55,754 nucleotides of DNA from an uncultured bacterium. Lineage in GTDB: Bacteria; Bacillota; Clostridia; Oscillospirales; Oscillospiraceae. The stretch's first letter is position 1, and each line of letters opens with the position of its first letter. Below, one piece after another: positions 42,427-50,753 of the stretch. The stretch spans positions 1 to 55,754 of the forward strand of contig CAMCCC010000012.1 of the NCBI GenBank assembly GCA_945873205.1, written 5' to 3'. The notes under the pieces were generated by a model, which was given only the letters and a program-made list of their open reading frames with translations, had not been told where the DNA came from and did not search any database. The translations under genes were made by a program, and so were the position numbers.

Positions 42427-43854
42427 TTATTTCTCGGCCAGCTTCAGGGTGAACACGAACTCCGTGACTCCCTCCTCGCTTCTGACGGCAATGTCCTCGT
42501 CGTGGCTGTTGATGATGGATTTCACCAGGTACAGCCCCAGACCCACGCCGTCCTTATCCAGGCTGCGGGAACGGTCAGACTTGTGGAAGCGGTCAAAGAT
42601 AAAGGGCAGGTCGTCGGGAGGGATGGTCTCCCCCTCGTCCTTGATGGAGACATAGGCCTTGCCGTTATCCTTATAGAGCCGCAGCGTCAGGCAGCTGCCC
42701 ACCCGGGCAAACTTTACCGCGTTGTCCAGCAGATTATAGATCACCTGGGTGATGGCGTCCTTATCGGCGATAACCAGAATATGAGTGTCCGGCAGCTGGG
42801 GGTCCACGTCCAGGTTTTTGGCGGTGGCCCGGCTCTCAAAGCTCAGAAGGGTCTGCAGCACCAGCTCCGTCAGGTCAAAGACCGTGCGGCGGCTGGGGTC
42901 GGCAGCCCTGGCATTGGTCTGGGAGGCGGAGAGCATATCCCGCACCAGCCGGGACAGGCGCCGGGTCTCATCCCGGATGGAGATCAGGTACTTTTCTTCC
43001 TCCTCCTTGGGGATGGTGCCGTCCAGAATACCGTCGGCAAAGCCGGCGATGGTGGTCATGGGGGTGCGCAGCTCATGGGAGATGTTGGCGATGAACTCAC
43101 TGCGGCGCTTCTCGGAGGACTCCAGAGAATCCGCCATCTTGTTGAAGGAGTCGATCAGCGCGCCCATTTCATCCTCCGGGTCCCCCTCCTGCCGGACGCG
43201 GACGGAGAAATCCCCCCTGGCAAAGCGCCGGGAGGCCACCGCCATCTCATCCAGCGGCCGGGCGATCCGTTTGGAATACACCAGCGACACGATCATGGAC
43301 ATGCAGAACACCATGATCATCACCACCGAGGCAATGATCAAAAAGCTGGACCAGATACTCATCAGCCGGTCCGTATCATTGGTGACGAACACATGGCCGA
43401 TCACTTCCCCGGTCTTATCCGAGCCGATGCTCCTGGTCACCACATAGTGGCCCTGGTGGTAGAGGCCGCCCAGGTCGCTGATGACCAGGTTGCTCCGGCC
43501 CTCGATCTCGCTGATCAGCTCCAGGGGCACCTGTCTGCCTATATGCTCGCAGGTGGGGGCCCGGTCAGAGCAGCAGACCACAAGGCCCTCGGTATCGGTG
43601 ATCAGAATTCCGTTGCCGGTGGAACGGGCCAGGGAGCTGATGGACATGCCCAGAAGCCAGCTGTTGAGGGAGTCGGCCTGGCTGATGGCCTCCGCCGCCC
43701 TGGCCACTTCCTGGGCGCTGTTTTCCATAGTGCTCTTGTATTCCCGGATCAGATAGATGCGGCCGATGCTGACGCAGGAAAAGGCCACCAGCAGAAAGCA
43801 GGTCAGAACCAGCACCGCCGTGGCGGTGAAGTTTCTTAAATATATGCTTTTCAT
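42427..43854 (-). CDS. Sensor histidine kinase with HAMP domain
   Basis: A 475-residue kinase. TM1 (about 12-35), extracytoplasmic sensor domain, TM2 (about 168-192), HAMP (RIARPLDEMAVASRRFARGDF), HisKA with His260 in SHELRTPM. HATPase_c follows with NLLDNAVKFA, DEGETIP and GVGLGLYLVKSII. The sensor part has several Cys (CCSD, TCEH), perhaps a disulfide. No PAS domain is present, unlike WalK. It pairs with the regulator 7 nt upstream. Confidence 0.92.
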   Translation of the reverse strand: MKSIYLRNFTATAVLVLTCFLLVAFSCVSIGRIYLIREYKSTMENSAQEVARAAEAISQADSLNSWLLGMSISSLARSTGNGILITDTEGLVVCCSDRAPTCEHIGRQVPLELISEIEGRSNLVISDLGGLYHQGHYVVTRSIGSDKTGEVIGHVFVTNDTDRLMSIWSSFLIIASVVMIMVFCMSMIVSLVYSKRIARPLDEMAVASRRFARGDFSVRVRQEGDPEDEMGALIDSFNKMADSLESSEKRRSEFIANISHELRTPMTTIAGFADGILDGTIPKEEEEKYLISIRDETRRLSRLVRDMLSASQTNARAADPSRRTVFDLTELVLQTLLSFESRATAKNLDVDPQLPDTHILVIADKDAITQVIYNLLDNAVKFARVGSCLTLRLYKDNGKAYVSIKDEGETIPPDDLPFIFDRFHKSDRSRSLDKDGVGLGLYLVKSIINSHDEDIAVRSEEGVTEFVFTLKLAEK

Positions 43855-43861
43855 CGGGGCT

Positions 43862-44545
43862 TTACTCGGTCACTTCGAATTTATAGCCCACGCCCCACAC
43901 GGTTTTCAGGCACCATTTATCGCTGACGCCCTCCAGCTTCTCTCTCAGCCGCTTCACATGGACGTCCACCGTGCGGGAGTCGCCGAAGTAGTCAAAGCCC
44001 CAGACCTCATCCAGCAGCTGGTTTCTGGTGAACACCCGGTTGGGGGAAGCGGCCAGATGGTACAGCAGCTCCATCTCTTTGGGCGGCGTGTCCACCTTAA
44101 CCCCGTCCACGATCAGCTCGTAGGAGTCCAGATTCACCACCAGCTTGTCGAAGGTCAGCTTCTTTTCCACCGGGCCGTCGGCGTCGGTGCGGCGCATGAC
44201 GGCATGGACCCGGGCCAGCAGCTCCTTCACCTCAAAGGGTTTGGTCACATAGTCGTCCGCCCCCATCTCCAGGCCGTTGACCTTGTCATTGGTCTCGCCC
44301 TTCGCGGTTAACATAATAATAGGAACCGAGGACTTCTTGCGGATATCCTTGCAGACCTGCCAGCCGTCCTTTACCGGCAGCATGATATCCAGCAGCACCA
44401 CGTCCGGGGAAAACAGGTCAAACATAGACTCGGCCTTGCCGCCGTCGGAGGCGATCATTACCTCAAACCCGTCTTTCCCCAGATAGAGCCGCAGCAGCTC
44501 CGCAATATTTCCATCGTCCTCAACGACCAAAGCGCGTTTTGTCAT
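43862..44545 (-). CDS. PhoB/WalR-type response regulator
   Basis: A 227-residue OmpR-family regulator. Receiver with acidic EDD, phospho-acceptor Asp53 (LLDIMLPVKDGW), LTAKGE and KPFEVKELLARV. The winged helix carries VWGFDYFGDSRTVDVHVKRLREKL and VWGVGYKF. GAGGAG lies 8 nt before ATG 44545; the TTG at 44551 is a worse start. A PhoP-box-like repeat overlaps its -35 region, suggesting it activates its own operon with the kinase and HtrA. Confidence 0.93.
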   Translation of the reverse strand: MTKRALVVEDDGNIAELLRLYLGKDGFEVMIASDGGKAESMFDLFSPDVVLLDIMLPVKDGWQVCKDIRKKSSVPIIMLTAKGETNDKVNGLEMGADDYVTKPFEVKELLARVHAVMRRTDADGPVEKKLTFDKLVVNLDSYELIVDGVKVDTPPKEMELLYHLAASPNRVFTRNQLLDEVWGFDYFGDSRTVDVHVKRLREKLEGVSDKWCLKTVWGVGYKFEVTE

Positions 44546-44577
44546 TGTCAAGACTCCTCTCTAAAGCTTATGACACA

Positions 44578-44619
44578 ATTATACCGCAAGAGGCAGAATA
44601 AAGGTTAAAAATGTGTTAA
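44578..44619 (-). promoter_or_regulatory. Promoter with PhoP-box-like direct repeat
   Basis: On the minus strand TTAACA-N5-TTAACC (44619-44603) precedes TATAAT (44583-44578). The second repeat covers the -35 position, and no TTGACA-like hexamer is present, as is usual at PhoP-activated promoters. Confidence 0.6.
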
Positions 44620-44627
44620 ACCGCTGA

Positions 44628-46001
44628 TCAGTAGTCCAGCTTTTCCAGCTCCATGAGGGCCAGAATATAGATTTTCAGCGCCTCCATCAGCCACTGGATA
44701 TTGGCCGCCTCGTCCACGCCGTGGATGGGGCCGGCAAAGTCCGGGGCCGGCCGCTCCGGGTGCTCCGGGCCGAAGGAAACCGCGTTGGGAAAATGCCGGG
44801 CATAGGTGCCGCCGCCGATGGTGTAGGGCTGGGCCTGCTCCCCGGTAACGGCGTTGTAGGTGTCCACGCAGACCTGGACGGCGGGGTTATCCAGTTCCAT
44901 ATAGAAGGGCTTGGAGTCGGACAGCACATGGATTTCCGCCAGCTCGCCCCAGTTCCCCGTCAGCTGGGCCACAATGTCCGGGCCGCTGCTGGTGGTGGGA
45001 TAGCGGCAGTCGACGGTCTGGAACAGATGGCCATCCTCCATGCCGATGACGCCCCCCACGATGGTCAGGGGCGTGAAAATCATATCCTCCGTATCCAGGC
45101 CCAGGTTCACGCCGTAGGGGTCGCTGTGGAGCCGCTGGAGGCCGTAGAAGAAGTCCTCCTCCGCCCCGCTGAGGATGCCCTGCTCCAGAATGTAGTCCAC
45201 CAACACGCCAATGGCGTTGACCGTCCCCTCCGGCATGGAGGCGTGGCCGCCAATGCCGTGAGCCGTCAGATGCCAGCAGTCCCCTTCCCGCCGGGCAGTG
45301 ACCTGGTCTGTGGAGCTGAGGCTTTCCGCTTCCACCCAGGCCTCCGCCAGATCGGGGATCACATTGGCGGCCACGCCGCCCCGGATGTCCTTCACCCGCT
45401 TCATGGGCAGCCAGGAGACCACCTTTCCGTGGAAGATGCCCTTCTCCCCATTGCACAGGGGGAAGTTGGCGTCGGGGCTGAAGCAGAACAGCGGCGCCTT
45501 ATAGTTGGCCAGATAATAGTCCAGATCGCCCATGTTGTTCTCCTCATTGATGCCCAGCAGGGCACGGACGGGATAGCGCAGGGGAACCCCCTTATCCTTC
45601 AGATATTTCAGTGCATACAGGCACAGGACGCTGGGCCCCTTGTCGTCCAGCACGCCCCGGCCGATGATGTAACCCTCCCGGCGCCGCAGGGTGAAGGGGT
45701 CCTCCGCCCAGCCCACACTGGGCACCACGTCCAGATGGGTGATGGTGGCCAGATAATTTGTCCCCTGCCCCACCTGGGCATAGCCCATCCTGTCCTCGCA
45801 GTTATGGGTCTCCAGCCCCAGCTCCCCGGCGATCTCCAGCCCCAGCTTCAGGGCCTGGGCCGGGCCTTCCCCGAAGGGCATCCCGGGCTTTTCCTCTCCC
45901 ATCACGCTGTCAATGGCCACCAGGCGGCCGATATCCCGGATAATGTTCTCCCGGTTTTCCTCCACAAAGCGGTCTACATCCCGCATAAGTTCCTTGTCCA
46001 T
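44628..46001 (-). CDS. pepV: Dipeptidase PepV / Sapep-family M20 peptidase
   Basis: A 457-residue zinc or manganese dipeptidase. M20 motifs are THLDVVP (metal His and catalytic Asp), GVLDDKGP (bridging Asp), GINEENN (general-base Glu-Glu), SPDANFPLCNGEKG and a late GGGTYARHFPNAVSFGP with a metal His. The inserted lid domain matches PepV. AAGGAG is 7 nt before ATG 46001; the frame opens at 46067 without a site. It hydrolyses short peptides in the cytoplasm. Confidence 0.9.
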   Translation of the reverse strand: MDKELMRDVDRFVEENRENIIRDIGRLVAIDSVMGEEKPGMPFGEGPAQALKLGLEIAGELGLETHNCEDRMGYAQVGQGTNYLATITHLDVVPSVGWAEDPFTLRRREGYIIGRGVLDDKGPSVLCLYALKYLKDKGVPLRYPVRALLGINEENNMGDLDYYLANYKAPLFCFSPDANFPLCNGEKGIFHGKVVSWLPMKRVKDIRGGVAANVIPDLAEAWVEAESLSSTDQVTARREGDCWHLTAHGIGGHASMPEGTVNAIGVLVDYILEQGILSGAEEDFFYGLQRLHSDPYGVNLGLDTEDMIFTPLTIVGGVIGMEDGHLFQTVDCRYPTTSSGPDIVAQLTGNWGELAEIHVLSDSKPFYMELDNPAVQVCVDTYNAVTGEQAQPYTIGGGTYARHFPNAVSFGPEHPERPAPDFAGPIHGVDEAANIQWLMEALKIYILALMELEKLDY

Positions 46002-46070
46002 ATTGATCTCCTTCCAGAGTAAATTTCTGTTCTGACTATACCGCAGATGGCTTATTTTTGCAAGCACATC

Positions 46071-46103
46071 AAAAAAGGCGCACGATGTTCATCGCGCACC
46101 TTT
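46071..46103 (-). terminator. Terminator downstream of plsY
   Basis: On the minus strand the stem ggtgcgcgatg / catcgtgcgcc (two wobble pairs) is followed by TTTTTT. Confidence 0.8.
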
Positions 46104-46119
46104 TCTCTGTATTTGGCTT

Positions 46120-46746
46120 TTACTGGTTCTCCGGCTGCGCCTTGGCCTTCCGCTTGGCGGGCTTGAAGTCCGGCTCTGTGCCTTTGATCAGGCGGCCGAT
46201 GTTCTCCTTATGGCGGGCCACCACAACCACCATGGCAAACAGGCCCAGAACCACCCGGGGCACGCTGGACACCAGCAGCAGGGAACCCACCCCGCAGGCA
46301 ACAGCCCCGCAGATGGAACCCAGGGACACCTTCTTGCTGAGAAGGGCGCCCAGAAGGAAGAAGCCGATCACCAGCAGGCCCACACGCCAGTCCAGCAGCA
46401 GGGCCAGCATTCCGCCCACGGAAACGCCCTTGCCGCCCCTGAAATGATGCAGCACCGGGAAACAGTGGCCCAGAATACAGCCTGCGCCGCCGATGGCCAA
46501 GCCCAGGTCCCCCAGCAGCAGATAGCCCCCGATCATGGACACCGCCGCCTTCACCATGTCCGCCGCCAGGGTCAGCACCCCGGCCATCATGCCGTAGACC
46601 CGGGCCATATTGGTGGCCCCGGCGTTGCCGCTGCCGTGGGCGCGGACGTCCCCGCCGAATAAACGCTTGGACAGGAATATGGACAGGCTGACCGACCCCA
46701 GCACATAGCTGCCTGCTGCGATCAATACCGCTTTGAAAATATCCAT
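46120..46746 (-). CDS. plsY: Glycerol-3-phosphate acyltransferase PlsY
   Basis: A 208-residue membrane enzyme that transfers an acyl group from acyl phosphate to glycerol-3-phosphate. Conserved blocks are GSVSLSIFLSK, AHGSGNAGATNM and GHCFPVLHHFRGGKGV. Five or so helices and a basic Lys/Ala-rich tail follow. GGAGG sits 5 nt before ATG 46746. It has its own promoter at 46812-46840 and is monocistronic. Confidence 0.94.
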   Translation of the reverse strand: MDIFKAVLIAAGSYVLGSVSLSIFLSKRLFGGDVRAHGSGNAGATNMARVYGMMAGVLTLAADMVKAAVSMIGGYLLLGDLGLAIGGAGCILGHCFPVLHHFRGGKGVSVGGMLALLLDWRVGLLVIGFFLLGALLSKKVSLGSICGAVACGVGSLLLVSSVPRVVLGLFAMVVVVARHKENIGRLIKGTEPDFKPAKRKAKAQPENQ

Positions 46747-46811
46747 GGCTACCTCCAAAAACTTGTCAAAAATTTAATTCAATTTTTTGAAGTTTTTCTT
46801 TTCATGAGCTG

Positions 46812-46840
46812 ATTATACTTGCTTTGCGTGGATTATGCAA
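46812..46840 (-). promoter_or_regulatory. Sigma-A promoter of plsY
   Basis: On the minus strand TTGCAT (46840-46835), 17-nt spacer, TATAAT (46817-46812). Confidence 0.75.
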
Positions 46841-46857
46841 GGGAATCCTGTACTTGT

Positions 46858-47508
46858 TCAAAGTTTTTTAACCGTTTCTTGATACAGGCTCCAGGGCCAG
46901 TCCTCCCCCGGCTCTCCCGTAAAGCGCAACGACTCCCCGGTGACCGGGTGGCGAAACTGCAGCCCATGGGAAAACAGGGCCAGCGGACAGGGGTCGTCCT
47001 GGGGGGCATACTTCCGCTCCCCCACCAGGGGCAGCCCCCGGGAAGCGAACTGGACCCGGATCTGATGGGTGCGCCCGGTGTGCAGCAGTACCGATACCAG
47101 GCTGGTCCCCTCCCGGCTGTCCAGCCGCCGGTAGTCCAGCAGGGCCTCCCGAGCCTCCTTGCCGGGGGTGTCGGTGACGAAGGTCATTTTTCTGGCCTTG
47201 TCCCGCACCAGCAGGTCCCGCATGGAGCCCCTCTCCGGGCACAGTCCATGGACAACGGCCAGATACTCCTTGCCGATGCCCTCCTCCCGGATCTGGCGGC
47301 TCAGCTCCGAGGCCGCCGGGCCGTTCCGGGCCAGCACCATCAGTCCCGAAGTGGCCCGGTCCAGCCGGTGGACCGTGCGGATATCCGCCTGCTCCTCCCC
47401 CAGCTCCCGGCGCAGCAGCTCCGGCAGGCCGCCGGGCTCATCGGTGGAGAGTACCCGGGGCGGCTTGATACAAACAATTATGTCCTTGTCCAAGAATAAA
47501 ATATCCAT
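46858..47508 (-). CDS. RluA-family pseudouridine synthase
   Basis: A 216-residue enzyme without an S4 domain. Motifs are HRLDRATSGLMVLA with the catalytic Asp, KEYLAVVHG, GRTHQIRVQFASRGLPLVGE and LFSHGL. Target uridine (23S rRNA or tRNA) cannot be assigned. ATG 47508 is chosen because the frame upstream runs through the promoter. The -10 ends 7 nt before this ATG and no Shine-Dalgarno is present, so the mRNA is probably leaderless. Confidence 0.9.
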   Translation of the reverse strand: MDILFLDKDIIVCIKPPRVLSTDEPGGLPELLRRELGEEQADIRTVHRLDRATSGLMVLARNGPAASELSRQIREEGIGKEYLAVVHGLCPERGSMRDLLVRDKARKMTFVTDTPGKEAREALLDYRRLDSREGTSLVSVLLHTGRTHQIRVQFASRGLPLVGERKYAPQDDPCPLALFSHGLQFRHPVTGESLRFTGEPGEDWPWSLYQETVKKL

Positions 47509-47515
47509 GTCTGGT

Positions 47516-47565
47516 ATTTTATCACATTCTCCCCGCTTTGCAAATGGGCGAATCTGTGATAATAT
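47516..47565. promoter_or_regulatory. Divergent promoters sharing one palindromic -35 hexamer
   Basis: TTGCAA at 47538-47543 reads the same on both strands. Minus: 16 nt to TAAAAT (47521-47516) for the RluA-like gene. Plus: 16 nt to TAATAT (47560-47565) for the RlmD-like gene. The arrangement is symmetric to the base. Confidence 0.65.
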
Positions 47566-47623
47566 GGAAAAACCCGGACTAATTAAAAATCCGGGCCAGT
47601 TTAATGATAAGTTGGTGTTTCCC

Positions 47624-48778
47624 ATGGGTGAACAATATACGCCCCCCTGCCCCCATTACCGCCGCTGCGGCGGCTGCCAGCTGCAAAATCTGCCCTATGA
47701 AGAGCAGCTTCTCCATAAGCAGCGTGAGGCCGTCCGCCTGCTGGGCCGGTTTGACCAGGTGGAACAGATCATCGGCATGGACCAGCCCCTGCACTACCGC
47801 AATAAGGTTCACGCTGCCTTCGGGCTGGATGCCCGGCGCAAGCCGGTCTGCGGCATCTACCAGCCCGGCAGCCACGCCATCGTCCCGGTGGAGCGCTGCC
47901 TGATTGAAGATGCATTGGCGGATGAGATCATTCTCACCATCCGCAATATGCTGCCGTCCTTTAAAATTCCCGTCTTTGATGAGCGCAGCGGCAGCGGCTG
48001 GCTCCGGCATGTGCTGGTGAAGCGGGGCTTTGCCACTGGCCAGGTGATGGTGGTGCTGGTGGCGGCCAATCCCATCTTCAAGCTGCAAAAGCCTTTTTTG
48101 AAGCAGCTGCTGGAACGGCACCCGGAGATCAGCACCGTGATTCTCAACATCAATGACCGCTTCGGCCCGGTGGTGCTGGGCAAGCGGGAGAAGGTGCTCT
48201 ATGGCAGCGGCTACATTGAGGATGTGCTCTGCGGTCACCGCTTCCGCATCTCCGCCAGCTCCTTTTACCAGATCAACCCCGTGCAGACGGAAAAGCTCTA
48301 TTCTGCCGCCGTTGCCTTTGCCGGCCTCACCGGGAAGGAGACCGTGCTGGACGCCTACTGCGGCATCGGCACCATCGGCATCACCGCCAGTGACCAAGCC
48401 AAGCAGGTCATCGGCGTGGAGATCAACCGGGACGCGGTGAAGGACGCCATCGCCAACGCCCGCCTCAACGGCATCCAGAACTGCTGGTTCACCGCCGGGG
48501 ACGCCGGGCAGTATATGGAGCAGCTGACCAGGGACGGGCACCGGCCGGATGTGGTGTTCATGGACCCGCCCCGCTCCGGCAGCGACCAGCGCTTTTTAGG
48601 CTCCCTCCTTCAGTGCGCCCCGAAAAAGATCGTCTATATCTCCTGCAATATGGAAACCCAGCGCCGGGACCTGGAAGTCCTGCTCCAGGGCGGCTACCGG
48701 GTGAAAAAGCTCCAGCCGGTGGATATGTTCCCCTTCACCAATCATGTGGAAAATATCGCCCTGTTAGAAAAGAACTGA
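47624..48778 (+). CDS. 23S rRNA (uracil-5-)-methyltransferase, RlmD/TrmA family
   Basis: A 384-residue SAM-dependent enzyme without an N-terminal TRAM domain. The N-terminus PCPHYRRCGGCQLQ has the 4Fe-4S Cys pattern. SAM motifs are LDAYCGIGTIGI and VEINRDA; MDPPRSG and the nucleophile Cys in YISCNM follow, with the FPFTNHVENIALLEK end. The frame is open from well upstream; ATG 47564 lies inside the -10, so ATG 47624 with a weak upstream AAGTTGGTG is preferred. Confidence 0.88.
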   Translation: MGEQYTPPCPHYRRCGGCQLQNLPYEEQLLHKQREAVRLLGRFDQVEQIIGMDQPLHYRNKVHAAFGLDARRKPVCGIYQPGSHAIVPVERCLIEDALADEIILTIRNMLPSFKIPVFDERSGSGWLRHVLVKRGFATGQVMVVLVAANPIFKLQKPFLKQLLERHPEISTVILNINDRFGPVVLGKREKVLYGSGYIEDVLCGHRFRISASSFYQINPVQTEKLYSAAVAFAGLTGKETVLDAYCGIGTIGITASDQAKQVIGVEINRDAVKDAIANARLNGIQNCWFTAGDAGQYMEQLTRDGHRPDVVFMDPPRSGSDQRFLGSLLQCAPKKIVYISCNMETQRRDLEVLLQGGYRVKKLQPVDMFPFTNHVENIALLEKN

Positions 48779-48800
48779 TTCCTCACGTCTGTCCCCCTCC

Positions 48801-48846
48801 CCCAAATAAAAATCAGCAGCCGGCCGGCTGCTGATTTTTATTTGGG
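48801..48846. terminator. 46-bp perfect palindrome, bidirectional terminator
   Basis: cccaaataaaaatcagcagcc and its exact inverse meet at ggcc (centre 48823/48824) with no loop mismatch. It separates genes converging at 48778 (+) and 48857 (-). The T-rich arms act as U-tracts. Confidence 0.85.
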
Positions 48847-48856
48847 TTTTCCCTGC

Positions 48857-49036
48857 TCAGGGGATGAACAGCGCGATGAAAGCCACCTCGCTGAGGGTGC
48901 CCAGAAGCTCCTCAACAAAATCACTCACGCTGTGGAAATGCTCTTTCCTCTTGATGTAAAAGAACAAGCATCCCGCCGCAGCGGCCACCAGCAGGAAAAG
49001 GACCAGCTTTGCCAGCTTTTTCAGAAATTTCTGCAT
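48857..49036 (-). CDS. Small single-pass membrane protein (59 aa)
   Basis: A 59-residue protein: basic start MQKFLKKLAKLV, one helix (about 11-29), a KRKEHFHSVSDFVEELLG linker and a hydrophobic end EVAFIALFIP. AAGGAGG is 6 nt before ATG 49036, and a well-formed promoter stands upstream, which supports a real gene. No family recognised. Confidence 0.75.
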   Translation of the reverse strand: MQKFLKKLAKLVLFLLVAAAAGCLFFYIKRKEHFHSVSDFVEELLGTLSEVAFIALFIP

Positions 49037-49082
49037 GATTATCCTCCTTGTATTTATATTTTGAGCAGTATTTGATGCTATT

Positions 49083-49111
49083 ATTTTACTGTAGTTTCCC
49101 CCGCATTGCAA
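49083..49111 (-). promoter_or_regulatory. Sigma-A promoter of the small membrane protein gene
   Basis: On the minus strand TTGCAA (49111-49106), 17-nt spacer, TAAAAT (49088-49083). Confidence 0.65.
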
Positions 49112-49131
49112 TATACAATTTGCCGCGTTTG

Positions 49132-49172
49132 AAAAAACTTTCCGCCGGCAAAGCCAGCGGAAAGTTCTTTTT
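49132..49172 (-). terminator. Terminator of the small multidrug export gene
   Basis: Stem aactttccgc / gcggaaagtt with an inner ggc/gcc pair, followed on the minus strand by TTTTTT. Confidence 0.8.
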
Positions 49173-49195
49173 GTTTTGATTTCCCTGTGTTTTCT

Positions 49196-49675
49196 TCATA
49201 TCACGCTGATCACGCCGAAGGTGATCAGGGTCATGATGGTGGCGGCGATGCACACCCCCAGGAAAATGCAGGGCACAGAGTTTTTCAGCCGCATGTCCAG
49301 CAGTGCGGCCACCAGGGCGCCGGTCCAGGCCCCGGTGCCGGGCAGAGGGATGGCCACAAACAGCAGCAGGGCAATGGGGCCGTATTTCTTCACCGTCTCG
49401 CCCTTGAGATGGGCCTTGTTCTCCAGCCGGGTGATAAAGCGGTCCATCTTTTCCATGTGCGCCCGCAGCCAGACAAACACCCGGCGGATATACACCACAA
49501 TAAAGGGCACCGGGATCATGTTCCCCACCAGGGCGGCGGTAAGGGCCAGGGGATAATCCAGCCCCAGAGCAATGCCATAGGGCAGGCCCGCCCGCAGTTC
49601 CACAATGGGCAGCATGGATATCAGAAAGGTGGTGATAAATTTTCCGGCGGTGGTGGCCGTGATCCATTCAAACAT
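49196..49675 (-). CDS. Small multi-drug export family membrane protein
   Basis: A 159-residue protein of the Sm_multidrug_ex family (PF06695). It has the family blocks ISMLPIVELRAGLPYGIALG, GNMIPVPFIV and LLLFVAIPLPGTGAWTGALVAALL, with four to five helices. The two Pro-rich re-entrant-like segments suggest a transporter of the DedA/VTT type. Transport activity is not established for the family. GGAG precedes the ATG. Confidence 0.87.
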   Translation of the reverse strand: MFEWITATTAGKFITTFLISMLPIVELRAGLPYGIALGLDYPLALTAALVGNMIPVPFIVVYIRRVFVWLRAHMEKMDRFITRLENKAHLKGETVKKYGPIALLLFVAIPLPGTGAWTGALVAALLDMRLKNSVPCIFLGVCIAATIMTLITFGVISVI

Positions 49676-49712
49676 TCAATATCTCCAAGTAAGTAGTTGT
49701 TGCAATGGGGGG

Positions 49713-49741
49713 ATTATATCATACCTGCCCTGCCGGCGCAA
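49713..49741 (-). promoter_or_regulatory. Sigma-A promoter of the small multidrug export gene
   Basis: On the minus strand TTGCGC (49741-49736), 17-nt spacer, TATAAT (49718-49713). Confidence 0.6.
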
Positions 49742-49774
49742 GAATCAAGCGCGTTTCTTAATACTTAATTAATC

Positions 49775-50734
49775 TTAATTTACCACATTCTGGGGCTTCC
49801 CTGCCAGGAAGGCCCGGATATTGGCCTCCGTGCAGTCCATAATCCGCTGGCGGCTCTCTTTGGGCGCCCAGCTGATGTGGGGGGTGATCAGGCAGTTTTT
49901 GGCATGAAGCAGGGGGTTATCCTCACTGATGGGCTCCCCCCGCACCACGTCCAACGCGGCGGCGGCCACCTTGCCGGAATTCAGCGCGTCGGCCAGGTCC
50001 TGCTCCACCACCAGGGCGCCCCGGCTGTTGTTGATGAGCATGACGCCGTCCTTCATTTTGGCAATGGTATCTTTGTTGATTATGTCAACCGTTTCCGGGA
50101 AGGCCGGGCAGTGGAGGGAGATCACGTCGGAGCGAGCTAACAGTTCATCCAGCTCCACATATTCTGCGATCTTCGCCCCGCTCTCGCTGCGGCTGCGGTT
50201 GTAGGCAATGACCTCCATACCCAGGGCGGCGGCAATGCGGCCCACGGCCTGGCCGATGCGGCCAAAGCCAATGATGCCCATGGTTTTGCCCGCCAGCTCG
50301 ATCATGGGATAGTCCCAGAAGCACCAGTCCCCGCAGCCGGCCCACTTGCCCTGATGTACCGCCTGATCGTGATGCCCGGCATGGCCGCAGAGCTCCAGCA
50401 GCAGTGCGATGGCGAACTGGGCCACCGAGGCCGTGCCGTAAGCGGGAACGTTGGACACCGGGATTCCCTTCTCCCGGGCATAGACATAGTCGATGGGGTC
50501 ATAGCCGGTGGCCTGCACGGTGATGTACCGGATGTTGGGGCAGGCGTCGATCACCCGGCGGGTAACCTTGGACTTGTTGGCAATAACGATCTCCGAATCG
50601 CCGATGCGGCGGATGACCTCCTCCTCGTCCTCGGTGGAATGTTCAAAGACCCGCAGCTGGCCAAACTGCTCATACTGTTTCCAGCTCAGGTCGCCAGGGT
50701 TCATGGTGTGTCCGTCAATAACAGTAAGTTTCAA
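49775..50734 (-). CDS. D-2-hydroxyacid dehydrogenase (glycerate dehydrogenase-like)
   Basis: A 319-residue NAD(P)-dependent oxidoreductase. The Rossmann motif is GFGRIG (156-161); the catalytic trio is Arg238 (NNSRGAL), Glu267 (RGEPIS) and His286 (TPHISW). It interconverts 2-keto acids and D-2-hydroxy acids; hydroxypyruvate/glycerate is the usual call for this subgroup. The start is TTG 50734 with GGAGA upstream. It lies 19 nt after the hexokinase gene, probably on one transcript. Confidence 0.9.
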   Translation of the reverse strand: MKLTVIDGHTMNPGDLSWKQYEQFGQLRVFEHSTEDEEEVIRRIGDSEIVIANKSKVTRRVIDACPNIRYITVQATGYDPIDYVYAREKGIPVSNVPAYGTASVAQFAIALLLELCGHAGHHDQAVHQGKWAGCGDWCFWDYPMIELAGKTMGIIGFGRIGQAVGRIAAALGMEVIAYNRSRSESGAKIAEYVELDELLARSDVISLHCPAFPETVDIINKDTIAKMKDGVMLINNSRGALVVEQDLADALNSGKVAAAALDVVRGEPISEDNPLLHAKNCLITPHISWAPKESRQRIMDCTEANIRAFLAGKPQNVVN

Positions 50735-50753
50735 GCTTCTTTCTCCTTATTTA

